Below, in pieces: positions 1-7,775 of a DNA stretch of 64,000 nucleotides. The first letter of the stretch is position 1; each line of letters starts with the position of its first letter. Below the pieces are notes generated by a model that worked only from the letters and a program-made list of their open reading frames with translations, did not search any database and was not told where the DNA came from. Location: contig NZ_LGDG01000214.1 of NCBI RefSeq assembly GCF_001279775.1, positions 1-64,000 on the forward strand, given 5' to 3'. The position numbers and the translations under genes are program-made. The DNA comes from Streptomyces sp. MMG1533 (GTDB taxonomy: Bacteria > Actinomycetota > Actinomycetes > Streptomycetales > Streptomycetaceae).

Positions 1-190
1 GTTCACCACGAACGCCCCGTTCACCATGGACGCATCGCTCACCACCAACGCGCCTCTCCCCACGGACACACCGTTCACCACCGACGCGTCCATGAGGAGT
101 GACGCGTCGGTGGTGAACGGTGTGTCCGTGGGGAGAGGCGCGTTGGTGGTGAGCGATGCGTCCATGGTGAACGGGGCGTTCGTGGTGAAC
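1..190. repeat. Perfect 90-bp inverted repeat with 10-bp spacer
   Basis: Bases 1-90 are the exact reverse complement of 101-190, with spacer CATGAGGAGT at 91-100. I checked all nine 10-base blocks and found no mismatch. The left arm reaches the window edge and may continue. It lies inside a coding tandem-repeat region, so one arm is antisense to the gene. It is either a real giant hairpin or a foldback or assembly artefact. Confidence 0.9.
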
Positions 191-1128
191 AGTGCGTCCG
201 TGGGGAGAGGCGCGTTCGTGGTGAGCCGCGTGTCCATGGTGAGCGGGGCGTTCGTGGTGAGCGGCGCGTCCATGACCGGAGGCGGCTCGATGGTCAGCTG
301 CCCGCCCATCGTGGCGGCGGTCGGCTGCTGTTGCTGCCAGAACAGGTCGGGTTCGTGGCGCGTGTCCTGGGCCGGGGTGGCCCAGGAGTCCTCGGCCGGG
401 CGGGACTCGATCGCGGCGAGAGGTGCGCTCGTCAGGGCGGTTTGGGCGGCGTGGGCGGTCAGCAGGTCGCGGGCGGCGGCGAGTTGACGCTGGACGCGTT
501 CCTTCGTGGTCCGCAGCGAGGACGGGCCCGACTCGGCCGTGGCGGCGGGCAGCGCCTTGGGAGCCGTCTCCGGAGCGGGTGGCAGCGCCGGGACGGACCT
601 GGCGGTCAGCTCCGCGACGGGACGGTCGGCAGCCGCCTGCTCACGGACGCCGGGGGCGGCCGCCGGGCGAGCGGGCCGGGTGTCGACCGACGAGGCCGGC
701 CTCCGGTCGGGCGGCAGCGATGCCGGCGTGGTCGGTCCCAGCTTGGCGCGCGCCACGTCGAACCACTGCCGGGTGACGTCGCCGAGGGCGGGATCGGCCT
801 GTCTGCGCGGCGTGTTGCCGGTTCCGGCGTCGGCGGCCGTACCGGACTGCCCGCGTCCGGTGTCGGCGAGCGAACCGGCGCGCTTGCGCGGACTCGTCGC
901 CGCGCGGGTCGCGTTGAAGGTCCCGGTGTCGGTCTCGGCCCGGTCGTAGAGGTTGTCGATCCGCTGCCGGACCTCGTCGCGGCTCGGCCCGTCCTCGGCC
1001 GCCGCGGGAGTGGCGCCCGCGGTCTGGGAGAGCAGGGCCACGGAGGTGAGAGCCGCCGTGGCGAGTGCGGAGTTGCGCATGCCCGGGAGGCCGATGCCTC
1101 CGGGGCGCGGGGATCGCTCCGGCGCCAT
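1..1128 (-). CDS. Secreted Ala/Pro-rich protein, NlpC/P60-type N-terminal region (partial)
   Basis: The minus frame is open from an ATG at 1126-1128 to the window edge, with an AAGGAG ribosome site about 11 nt upstream. The first ~47 residues are a signal peptide (hydrophobic stretch SALATAALTSVALLSQTAGA, then AAAEDG). A charged segment follows (EVRQRIDNLYDRAE, then DTGTFNATRA), of the kind found at the start of streptomycete NlpC/P60 (C40) wall hydrolases. Next come an Ala/Pro linker and a short repeat region (APLTTN/APFTMD units). No catalytic Cys/His domain lies inside the window, so enzyme activity is only inferred. From base ~100 downward the frame reads the reverse complement of its own repeats (see the 1-190 palindrome), so the last ~33 residues are suspect. 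It faces away from the sigma factor gene at 1439. Confidence 0.6.
   Translation of the reverse strand, partial: MAPERSPRPGGIGLPGMRNSALATAALTSVALLSQTAGATPAAAEDGPSRDEVRQRIDNLYDRAETDTGTFNATRAATSPRKRAGSLADTGRGQSGTAADAGTGNTPRRQADPALGDVTRQWFDVARAKLGPTTPASLPPDRRPASSVDTRPARPAAAPGVREQAAADRPVAELTARSVPALPPAPETAPKALPAATAESGPSSLRTTKERVQRQLAAARDLLTAHAAQTALTSAPLAAIESRPAEDSWATPAQDTRHEPDLFWQQQQPTAATMGGQLTIEPPPVMDAPLTTNAPLTMDTRLTTNAPLPTDALFTTNAPFTMDASLTTNAPLPTDTPFTTDASLLMDASVVNGVSVGRGALVVSDASMVNGAFVVN
110..274 (-). repeat. 72-bp coding tandem repeat, about 2.3 copies
   Basis: Units start at 110, 182 and 254 (partial), each beginning GTGGTGARC on the plus strand. They encode 24-residue minus-strand repeats built from two similar 12-residue halves (APFTMDASLTTN-like and APLPTDALFTTN-like). 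Copies differ at a few positions. Repeats like these are prone to slippage and template switching, which bears on the adjoining palindrome. Confidence 0.75.
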
Positions 1129-1438
1129 GGAAGAGGTACTCCTTCCGTAGCCCGTCACCGAACTCCTGCCGCCGAGGCGGATGTCGGGTTCGGTCAGGGG
1201 TGACTCGACCAAGGTACGCGCGACACGACGGGTTTCGCCGGGGGAAGTCGTGCGGTCAGGCGGCCAACTTAGCCAACTTGTGTGACTGGTGTGAAGATTC
1301 AAGGGTAAAATGTCCGATACGTAACTGTGACCTTCGTCGTGTTGCTCCGAGGGACCTCCGGTGGAGCGTGAACTCGTTCCGTTCGGGTCGGCAAGTACGG
1401 GTGAACGATGTCGATTTCGCCGACCCCACGGACTGCCG
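1129..1438. promoter_or_regulatory. Divergent intergenic region
   Basis: These 310 bases lie between the divergent secreted-protein gene and the sigma factor gene. The part from 1256 to 1335 is markedly AT-richer than its surroundings (for example AAGATTCAAGGGTAAAATG near 1300) and is the likely promoter zone. An in-frame GTG at 1361 extends the sigma ORF. Its 26 extra codons have only about half G/C at third positions, unlike the near-total GC3 after 1439, so I read it as untranslated. No other gene is visible. Confidence 0.5.
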
Positions 1439-2077
1439 ATGACCGATCTGCCCTGCCGGCCCTCCCCGAGAGCCGGCGTTCCCCACGGTGCCGCCGAGGA
1501 CGACGACGCCTCGTTGATCGTGGCGTCGCTGGACGAGCCGGAGCGTTTCGCGGAGCTGTTCGACCGCCACGCACCCGCCATCCACCGGTACATCGCGCGT
1601 CGGCTCGGCCGTGACGCGGCCGACGACGTCACCGCGGAGACCTTCCTGACGGCGTTTCGGATACGGAGCCGCTACGACGCGAGCCGGACCTCCGCCCGCC
1701 CCTGGCTGCACGGCATCGCGGCGAAGCTGATCGGCAGGCACCGCAGGGAGGAGGTCAAGGCGCTGAAGGTCCTGGCCCGCAGCGGAACCGACCCGGTCGC
1801 GCAGACCTGGACCGAGAACGCCGACGACCGGGTCGCGGCGCAGGCCGCCTCCCCGGCGCTGGCGAAGGCGCTGACCCGGCTCTCCCAGGGCGACCGGAAT
1901 GTCCTGCTGCTGTTCGCCTGGGCCGACTTCACGTACCAGGAGGTCGCCGAGGCCCTGGACATCCCCGTGGGAACCGTCCGTTCCCGGCTCAACCGGGCCC
2001 GCAGGAAGCTGCGCGGCGTCCTGGGCGAGCACCGTTCCCTGGTCGAGGCACCCGCACCCGAAGGTGGCACCGTATGA
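1439..2077 (+). CDS. ECF-type RNA polymerase sigma factor
   Basis: This is a 212-residue group IV sigma factor. Region 2 covers roughly residues 27-95 (ERFAELFDRHAPAIHRYIAR, then DDVTAETFLTAFRIR). Region 4 is near residues 145-195, with a helix-turn-helix around YQEVAEALDIPVGTVRSRL. I chose ATG 1439 because codon use upstream is non-coding in character; GTG 1361, which has a GAGGG site 7 nt upstream, is the alternative. The stop overlaps the next ATG (ATGA), so it is translationally coupled to the CU044_5270-type protein. That pairing is common in actinomycetes, and the partner is presumably its anti-sigma factor or membrane sensor. Confidence 0.9.
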   Translation: MTDLPCRPSPRAGVPHGAAEDDDASLIVASLDEPERFAELFDRHAPAIHRYIARRLGRDAADDVTAETFLTAFRIRSRYDASRTSARPWLHGIAAKLIGRHRREEVKALKVLARSGTDPVAQTWTENADDRVAAQAASPALAKALTRLSQGDRNVLLLFAWADFTYQEVAEALDIPVGTVRSRLNRARRKLRGVLGEHRSLVEAPAPEGGTV

Positions 2078-3123
2078 ACGAGATCATCGAGACGCGCGCG
2101 CTGCGGGACGACTGCCCGCTCCCCGACGACGCCAGGCTCGCCCCGCTGCGGGACCGCGTGCTGGACGCCGCCCGGGTCGACGGCGCCGGCCGGCGCCCCA
2201 CACTGCGCGGCACGGGCGGCGGGTTCCCGCGCCGCAGGATCGTCCTGACCGCGGCGGCGACTGCGGCGGTCGCCGTGACCGGCATCGTCGTCGCGGATCT
2301 GCCGGGCGGCACCGACATTCCTGCCGACGGCCCCCGGCTGCTGTCCGCGCGGGCATCCGCCAACGCCCTGGAACTGGCCGCGAACACGGTGGAGCAGCTC
2401 GGAGCCACCGAGCCCGGGCCGAAGCAGTGGGTGTACGAGAAGTCCACGAGCTTCCAGCACGGCACACCGCAGTCGGCGGAACAGTGGACCCGTTGGGACG
2501 GCACGGGGTCGGCCAGTCTGCCCGGCGTCCCCCGGTCCGGAGACATCTCGGACTTCGACCCGAACAAGCTCCAGGTCTGGTACGGGCCCAACCAGGAGGA
2601 GAAGTGGAAGAAGGAGGGCTACGACGACCGTTCGCAGCGGCAGTTCTACCGCTTCCTCGCCACCCTGCCCGGCGACCCCGACCGGATGATGCGGCGCATC
2701 CGTCAGGAGCACGCCATCGGTGACATCGAAGGGGAGACGCCGGCGCAGCGCGACTGGCGGGAGATCCACGTCCTCTACCGTTCCGTCCTGATTCCGCCGA
2801 AGGTGCAGGCGGGCATGTTCCGGGCCCTGGCGAAGATCCCCGGCGCCCGGGTGGAACAGGGCGTCGAGGACCCCCTCGGGCGGAAGGCGATCGCGGTGAC
2901 CGTCAACTACCCCGAGCGCACCGCGAACGGCCTGCAGGGCAAACAGGAGATCTTCTTCGACCCGGAGACCTACGCGTACCTCGGGGCGAGGGAAGAGGTC
3001 CCGCCTCTGGAGTCGATCACCACGAACGGCACGAAGATGCCGCTGCCCGCGGAGGCCGACTCCGCGATCGTCGTCGCACGTGCCGCGTGGGGGGTCGTGG
3101 ACAAGCCGGGCGCCCGGCCCTGA
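2074..3123 (+). CDS. CU044_5270 family membrane protein (putative sigma partner)
   Basis: A 349-residue protein that overlaps the sigma factor stop by 4 bp. A basic cytoplasmic segment (to ~residue 50) precedes one membrane helix (residues ~52-72, IVLTAAATAAVAVTGIVVAD). About 270 extracytoplasmic residues follow, rich in Trp, Lys and Asp. This architecture matches the CU044_5270 family, found next to ECF sigma factors in actinomycetes. I see no zinc anti-sigma motif (HxxxCxxC), so if it inhibits the sigma factor it does so in another way. The signal it senses is unknown. Confidence 0.8.
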   Translation: MNEIIETRALRDDCPLPDDARLAPLRDRVLDAARVDGAGRRPTLRGTGGGFPRRRIVLTAAATAAVAVTGIVVADLPGGTDIPADGPRLLSARASANALELAANTVEQLGATEPGPKQWVYEKSTSFQHGTPQSAEQWTRWDGTGSASLPGVPRSGDISDFDPNKLQVWYGPNQEEKWKKEGYDDRSQRQFYRFLATLPGDPDRMMRRIRQEHAIGDIEGETPAQRDWREIHVLYRSVLIPPKVQAGMFRALAKIPGARVEQGVEDPLGRKAIAVTVNYPERTANGLQGKQEIFFDPETYAYLGAREEVPPLESITTNGTKMPLPAEADSAIVVARAAWGVVDKPGARP

Positions 3124-3135
3124 GGGCGCGGGCGG

Positions 3136-4194
3136 TCACCGCGCGGCCCGCTGCCCCCGCCAGGCCTCGTAGTGGTCGAGAACCGTCTGCTCGACGGGGC
3201 GGTAGGTGACGCCGAGTTCGTGCACGCTCCTGCTGTTGTCCACCCGGAAGCGGATGCCGAGGTGCCCCCGGATGTAGTCCTGGGTCAGGCCGAAGGCCGG
3301 GCCCAGGACGTGCACCGGCCAGTGCGGCAGCGCGGTGCGCGGCAGGCGCAGGTCACGGGGGTGGTGCGCCCGGATGATGCGGGACATGTCGTGGAACGAC
3401 GTCATCGTCTCGGCCGCGACGATGTAGCGCCCTTTTGCCTCGGGGTTCTCGGCCGCCGCGATGTGCGCGTCGGCCACCTCCCGTACGTCCGCCGTGGTGA
3501 AGGCGAAGTCCGGTGCGCCGTAGAAGAAGTAGCCCTTGAACAGCTCTTCCAGCAGGAACAGGCTGCCGGACTCCGACGCGGGGGCGAGCGACGGGCCCAG
3601 GATCAGGCCCGGATTGACGGAGACCATGCGCCAGCGGTTCTGGGCCGTCTCGGCCTCCCATGCCGCGCGCTCCGCGACGGTCTTCGCATAGTGGTAGGGG
3701 TTGTTCCGCACCGTGCTCGTGGTGTTGAAGTACTTCTCCGAGAGCACCTGGTCGTCCATGTCTAGCACGTCGGCGTAGTCGCCGAAGATCGCGCCCACGG
3801 TGGAGGTGAACACCAGTCTCTCGACCGTCGGGGTCCGCTCCAGGCTCCCCAGCACGTTGCGTGTGCCGAGCAGGGCCGGGTCGACCATGTCCCGTCGGCC
3901 GTCCTTGATCTTCTCCGGCATGAAGAACGGCGACGCCACGTGGAAGACCACCCGGCAGCCGCGGATCGCGTTGTCGAAGGACCCCTCGCGCAGCAGGTCC
4001 GCCTCGAACAGGTCGAGGCGGCCCGGAAACTCCTCCTGCATCTCCCGAAGCGGCAGCACCTTGGCCGTGTGCGCGAGGCTCCGTACGGTGGTGCGCACCG
4101 CGTAGCCACGTTCCAGCAGCCGCCGGACCAGATGGCTGCCGACAAAACCACTGCCGCCGGTCACCGCGACGACCGTCGCCCCGCCTTTGCCCAC
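3136..4194 (-). CDS. NAD(P)-dependent SDR reductase, dihydroflavonol-4-reductase-like
   Basis: A 352-residue extended short-chain dehydrogenase/epimerase. The nucleotide-binding GGSGFVG is at residues 13-19, the catalytic Ser/Thr region is VFTSTVGAIF, and the YxxxK motif lies in NPYHYAKTVAE. A longer ORF runs to 4365. I chose GTG 4194 because it has an ideal GAGGAG site 6 nt upstream and begins just before the Rossmann fold. Relatives reduce ketones or aldehydes of small metabolites; the substrate cannot be told from sequence. It lies 171 bp downstream of the acyltransferase fusion on the same strand, so they may be co-transcribed. Confidence 0.85.
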   Translation of the reverse strand: MGKGGATVVAVTGGSGFVGSHLVRRLLERGYAVRTTVRSLAHTAKVLPLREMQEEFPGRLDLFEADLLREGSFDNAIRGCRVVFHVASPFFMPEKIKDGRRDMVDPALLGTRNVLGSLERTPTVERLVFTSTVGAIFGDYADVLDMDDQVLSEKYFNTTSTVRNNPYHYAKTVAERAAWEAETAQNRWRMVSVNPGLILGPSLAPASESGSLFLLEELFKGYFFYGAPDFAFTTADVREVADAHIAAAENPEAKGRYIVAAETMTSFHDMSRIIRAHHPRDLRLPRTALPHWPVHVLGPAFGLTQDYIRGHLGIRFRVDNSRSVHELGVTYRPVEQTVLDHYEAWRGQRAAR

Positions 4195-4365
4195 GCCCTG
4201 CTCCTCAGTGCCGGTCACCGGTACGTCCGGGGCGCTGCGATCGGTGCCCCAACGGTCAGGGTCGGGCATGACACTGTGGAAAGGGAACATGCATGGCTGA
4301 GTTGTGATCGTTGTCGGCGGCTCCACTGCGCCGTGTGGGGTCCCTTTCGCCCGGCCGCGTCGCAC

Positions 4366-6048
4366 TCACCCGTCCGGGCCTCTCTGGTCCCCAGCACCTC
4401 CTCGGGCCGCGTCGGGCCGGTGGATGCCGCGGGGCCGGTAGCCGAGTTCGTCGGAGCGGCCCAGCAGGTCGGCCAGGAGCCAGACGATGGCCAGCCACAT
4501 CTCGGTGCCCTGGAGGCCCGGTTCCGGGCCGGGGCCCGCCGTGCCCGGGCCGAAGCCGAAGCCACGGCCGTCCCGCCAGCGAGTGAGGGCGAGGGCCAGC
4601 TGCCGCTCGGCCCAGGCGCGGATCTCGGCGGTGCGGTAGCCGGCGCCCCCGGCGCCCGTCCCGAGCTGCCCCGTGCACAGCCACAAGGGGTGGGCGACGT
4701 CCAGCACATTGCAGGCGTTCTCCCGGCCCGTCCCGAAGTACCGGGTGTCCCGGGCGTGGTCCAGGACCGCGTCCACGACCCGCTCCGGGTGCGGCACGGG
4801 CAATCCGAACTGGGCGAAGGAACCGCGCGTCAGCCGGTAGTAGCCGTTGACCACCTGCAACCGCCCGGCGCCGGGCGAGGGTACGCCCCACATCCCGGTC
4901 CACGGGTCGGCACGGGTGAGCAGCCAGCCGAACAGCGCCTCCGGCGCTCCGGGTTCGGTACCGCCGCCTTGAGGCCGCCGCAGGTTCCAGTGGGCGGCCG
5001 TGGCCCAGGAGTCGATCCAGGCTCCGGCACCCCACGCACCGTCCCGCCAGGGCAACTCTTCGAGCCGCGCGACAAGTTGGGGGACCGTCATCTCCTGTAC
5101 CCCGCGCACCGGATGGGGGAGGCCCACGCCCAGCAGGTCCAGCGCGTAGCCGACGCAGAGGACGTGGTACAGCGCCGCACCCTCGCCGGGGAAGCCGTCG
5201 TCCGGCAGGGACTCGCCGAACTCGGGCACCAACCCGGTTCCGGGGTCCTGGAGCGCGGCCAGCCGCCCGCGGTGCTCGTCGGCCGCCAACTGTCCCGGGG
5301 CGGAATCCAGCAGCAGGTCGGCGATCTCCACGGCGTCGCAGTGCGCCCGTACCGTGGGCGCGGCGCCGGGACGGTCGACGTACCGCTCGCCGTCCCAGCA
5401 GCGGGCCAGCAGGTCCGGAGCCTGGGCGCGGGCGGTGTCGGCGAACCGGCTCAGATCCGTGCCGACCGCGGGGGGCGGCGGGGTGTCCCGGCGGTCACGG
5501 ACCGGACGTGCCGGATTCCCGGCGGCCACCGTCCACGCCGGAAGGTCCTTGGTGACGACCGCTCCCGCGCCGATCACACAGTGGTCGCCGACGGTGACGC
5601 CGTCCACCACGACCACGTGCGAGCCGATCCACACGTCATCCCCGATCTTGATCCCTCTGCTGGTGAGCGGTTGCCGGAAGACCGGCCGGTCGGGGTCCAT
5701 GGAGTGGTTGAAGCCGAGCAACGAGGTGTGGGCCCCGATCCGTACGCCGTCACCCAGGGCCACGGCACCTCGGACGGTGGTGAACGGATTCAGCGTGCAG
5801 TCCGCGCCGGTGGCCAACTCCCCGGTGACATAGGCGTGGGCGGCGATGTACGAGCCGGCCCCGAGCCGCAGCCGGTCCGGGAACACCGCGGCCGACTCGG
5901 CGACGTAGCACCGCTCGCCGATCTCGCTGTCCCCGTCGATCGCCCGCTGCCGTTCCCGCTGGGCGAGACGCTGCTCCTCGGTCGCATCCTCCGCGAACAG
6001 CCAGGGACAGTGGTCGAAGTGCCGCACGGACGGCTCCTGGTGATCCAT
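4366..6048 (-). CDS. Hexapeptide-repeat acyltransferase fused to a C-terminal helical domain
   Basis: A 560-residue two-domain protein. Residues ~30-185 form a left-handed beta-helix acetyltransferase: repeated [LIV]GxGxxI-like hexads, the loop HTSLLGFNHSMD, and the terminal AAGNPARPVRDR typical of the Maa/NodL/WbbJ group. These transfer acetyl from acetyl-CoA to sugars or other hydroxyls. Residues ~200-540 are Trp-rich and helical (HWNLRRPQGG, NGYYRLTRGSF, NVLDVAHPLWLC), resembling (alpha/alpha)6 toroids of glycosidase or terpenoid-cyclase folds; I do not recognise a specific family. The ORF extends to 6141, but ATG 6048 avoids overlap with the response regulator. The RBS is weak. Confidence 0.7.
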   Translation of the reverse strand: MDHQEPSVRHFDHCPWLFAEDATEEQRLAQRERQRAIDGDSEIGERCYVAESAAVFPDRLRLGAGSYIAAHAYVTGELATGADCTLNPFTTVRGAVALGDGVRIGAHTSLLGFNHSMDPDRPVFRQPLTSRGIKIGDDVWIGSHVVVVDGVTVGDHCVIGAGAVVTKDLPAWTVAAGNPARPVRDRRDTPPPPAVGTDLSRFADTARAQAPDLLARCWDGERYVDRPGAAPTVRAHCDAVEIADLLLDSAPGQLAADEHRGRLAALQDPGTGLVPEFGESLPDDGFPGEGAALYHVLCVGYALDLLGVGLPHPVRGVQEMTVPQLVARLEELPWRDGAWGAGAWIDSWATAAHWNLRRPQGGGTEPGAPEALFGWLLTRADPWTGMWGVPSPGAGRLQVVNGYYRLTRGSFAQFGLPVPHPERVVDAVLDHARDTRYFGTGRENACNVLDVAHPLWLCTGQLGTGAGGAGYRTAEIRAWAERQLALALTRWRDGRGFGFGPGTAGPGPEPGLQGTEMWLAIVWLLADLLGRSDELGYRPRGIHRPDAARGGAGDQRGPDG

Positions 6049-6097
6049 GGGCCGTACGCTAGGCGTCCCGATACCGCGCCGGAAGAGCCCATGAGTC

Positions 6098-6781
6098 TCA
6101 CCGGTCCGGCAGCCCGCCCGGCCTGACCAGCCCCGCCTCATACGCGAGTACGACCGCCTGGGCGCGGTCGCGCAGGGCCAGCTTGGCGAAGATGCGGGCC
6201 ACGTGGGACTTCACCGTGGCCTCGCTCAGGGTCAGTTCGGTGGCGAGCTCGGTGTTGGACAGGCCGCGGCCCAGCAGGGTCAGGACCTCCAGTTCGCGGG
6301 GCGTGAGGGCGGCGAGATTCGCGGGGACGGCGGCCGGACGGTCACCGTGGGAGGCGAAGCGCTCCACCAGGCGCCGGGTGATGGACGGGGCCAGCAGGGC
6401 GTCGCCCGTGTCGACCAGGCGTACGGCCGCCGCCAGATGCTCCGGCGTGACGTCCTTCAACAGGAAACCGCTGGCCCCGACCGACAGCGCGGTGTAGACG
6501 TAGCGGTCCAGGTCGAAGGTGGTCAGCATGAGCACCCGGCAGTCCGGGGAGTGTTCCAGAATGCGGCGGGTCGCCTCCAGGCCGTCCATGTTCGGCATGC
6601 GGATGTCCATCAGCACGACGTCCGGGCCGAGTTCGCGGGCCATCGCCACCGCCTCGGCGCCGTCGGCCGCCTCGCCGACCACCTCGATGCCCCGCGCTTT
6701 CAGGATCAGCCGGAAGCCGGTCCGGATCAGGTTCTGGTCGTCGGCGACGAGGACGCGGGGTGACCGCTCGGCCGCCGTCAC
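6098..6781 (-). CDS. NarL/FixJ-type response regulator
   Basis: 227 residues. The receiver domain is residues 8-125, with the acidic pair DD14-15, phospho-acceptor Asp59 (VVLMDIRMP) and conserved Lys109. A LuxR helix-turn-helix spans ~155-215 (LTPRELEVLTLLGRGLSNTE, ATVKSHVARIFAKL). It overlaps the kinase gene upstream by 4 bp (ATGA) and forms its cognate pair. The system faces an ABC exporter operon across a 131-bp promoter region. That is the usual arrangement in which such a pair controls the transporter, though the target is inferred from position alone. Confidence 0.93.
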   Translation of the reverse strand: MTAAERSPRVLVADDQNLIRTGFRLILKARGIEVVGEAADGAEAVAMARELGPDVVLMDIRMPNMDGLEATRRILEHSPDCRVLMLTTFDLDRYVYTALSVGASGFLLKDVTPEHLAAAVRLVDTGDALLAPSITRRLVERFASHGDRPAAVPANLAALTPRELEVLTLLGRGLSNTELATELTLSEATVKSHVARIFAKLALRDRAQAVVLAYEAGLVRPGGLPDR

Positions 6782-7644
6782 GGGCGGTCCAGGGGGATGC
6801 GGGCCCGAACCCGGTAGCCGCCGCCGAGCCGACGCCGGGCGTCCAGGTCACCGCCGTACACCGCGACCCGCTCGCGCAGGCCGAGCAGCCCGCGGCCCGT
6901 GCCGTCCCGGTGCCGGGGGTTCGTCCGCGCGGGCGGGTTGCCGGTCAGCACGCTCGGGCCGGTGTTGAGCACCTCCACGCGCAGCGCGTGGTCGGCGTAC
7001 CGCACCGTGACCTCGGCCTTGCCGCCGTCGCCGTGTCTGAGCGCGTTGGTCAGCGCCTCCTGCACTATCCGGTAGGCGGTCACGTCGATGCCCTGCGGCA
7101 GCGGGCGCGGCTCCCCGGAGATCCGCACCTCGACGGGCAGGCCGGCGAAGGAGATCCGGTCGACGAGCGGACCGAGCCGGTCGAGGCCGGGCTGCGGAGC
7201 CAGCTCCACAGGGGGTCCGACATCGCCCTCTTCCTCCGACTCCGGGTCCTCGCCGCTCGCCGACGGCGCCAACAGCCCCAGCAGATGCCGTAGATCGGTC
7301 ATCGCCCCGCGTCCCGCGTCCTCCACCGCCCGCAGAGCCACCGCGGCCTCGTCCGGCATCGTGCCCAGTACCTCGCGGGCCGCCCCGGCCTGCACCACCA
7401 TCAGGCTGACGTTGTGGCTGACGATGTCGTGCAACTCCCGGGCGATACGGTCGCGTTCGGCCGTGACCGCGGCCCGCGCGGCACTTTCCCGTTCCCGCTC
7501 CAGCAACCAGCCGCGCTCCCCGACGGCCGCCTGCCACCGGCGTCGCGTACGCCACAGCGCCACCGCCAGCCCGACGGCCGCCGCGCACGCCACCCCCAGC
7601 GCCGCCATCAGCGCGTTCGTCTCCCCGTCCCACACGAGCATCAC
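6778..7644 (-). CDS. HisKA_3-type sensor histidine kinase
   Basis: 288 residues. A single N-terminal membrane helix (residues ~10-31) leads directly into a linker and the dimerisation/phosphoacceptor helix with His72 (RIARELHDIVSHN). The ATPase domain follows (N box near YRIVQEALTNALRHG, G box GRGLLGLRERV). Most streptomycete relatives have four or more transmembrane segments in front of HisKA_3, so this sensor input is minimal. An alternative upstream start would run into antisense-looking sequence of the ABC gene. It is coupled to the response regulator by a 4-bp overlap. Confidence 0.9.
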   Translation of the reverse strand: MMLVWDGETNALMAALGVACAAAVGLAVALWRTRRRWQAAVGERGWLLERERESAARAAVTAERDRIARELHDIVSHNVSLMVVQAGAAREVLGTMPDEAAVALRAVEDAGRGAMTDLRHLLGLLAPSASGEDPESEEEGDVGPPVELAPQPGLDRLGPLVDRISFAGLPVEVRISGEPRPLPQGIDVTAYRIVQEALTNALRHGDGGKAEVTVRYADHALRVEVLNTGPSVLTGNPPARTNPRHRDGTGRGLLGLRERVAVYGGDLDARRRLGGGYRVRARIPLDRP

Positions 7645-7775
7645 CTTGGCAGACCCTCACGGGATCCGCATCAGCCTGTGGATCCAGGGCCCTGCATCTC
7701 CAGGATGAGCGGCCGCCCGATCTGCCATCCACGGAGGGATGTTCAGGCCGCCGTACCCTCCGTAGCGTTTTCCGC

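Noticed and set aside
1..190. Streptomyces telomere end
   Set aside because: Telomeric ends have several short GC-loop palindromes and are non-coding. This is one long palindrome made of coding repeats.
1256..2032. Minus-strand ORF of 258 codons opposite the ECF sigma factor
   Set aside because: It is the antisense of a clearly conserved sigma factor; high GC3 keeps opposite frames open.
3940..6126. Plus-strand ORF of 728 codons
   Set aside because: Antisense of the acyltransferase fusion, whose hexapeptide repeats are unmistakable.
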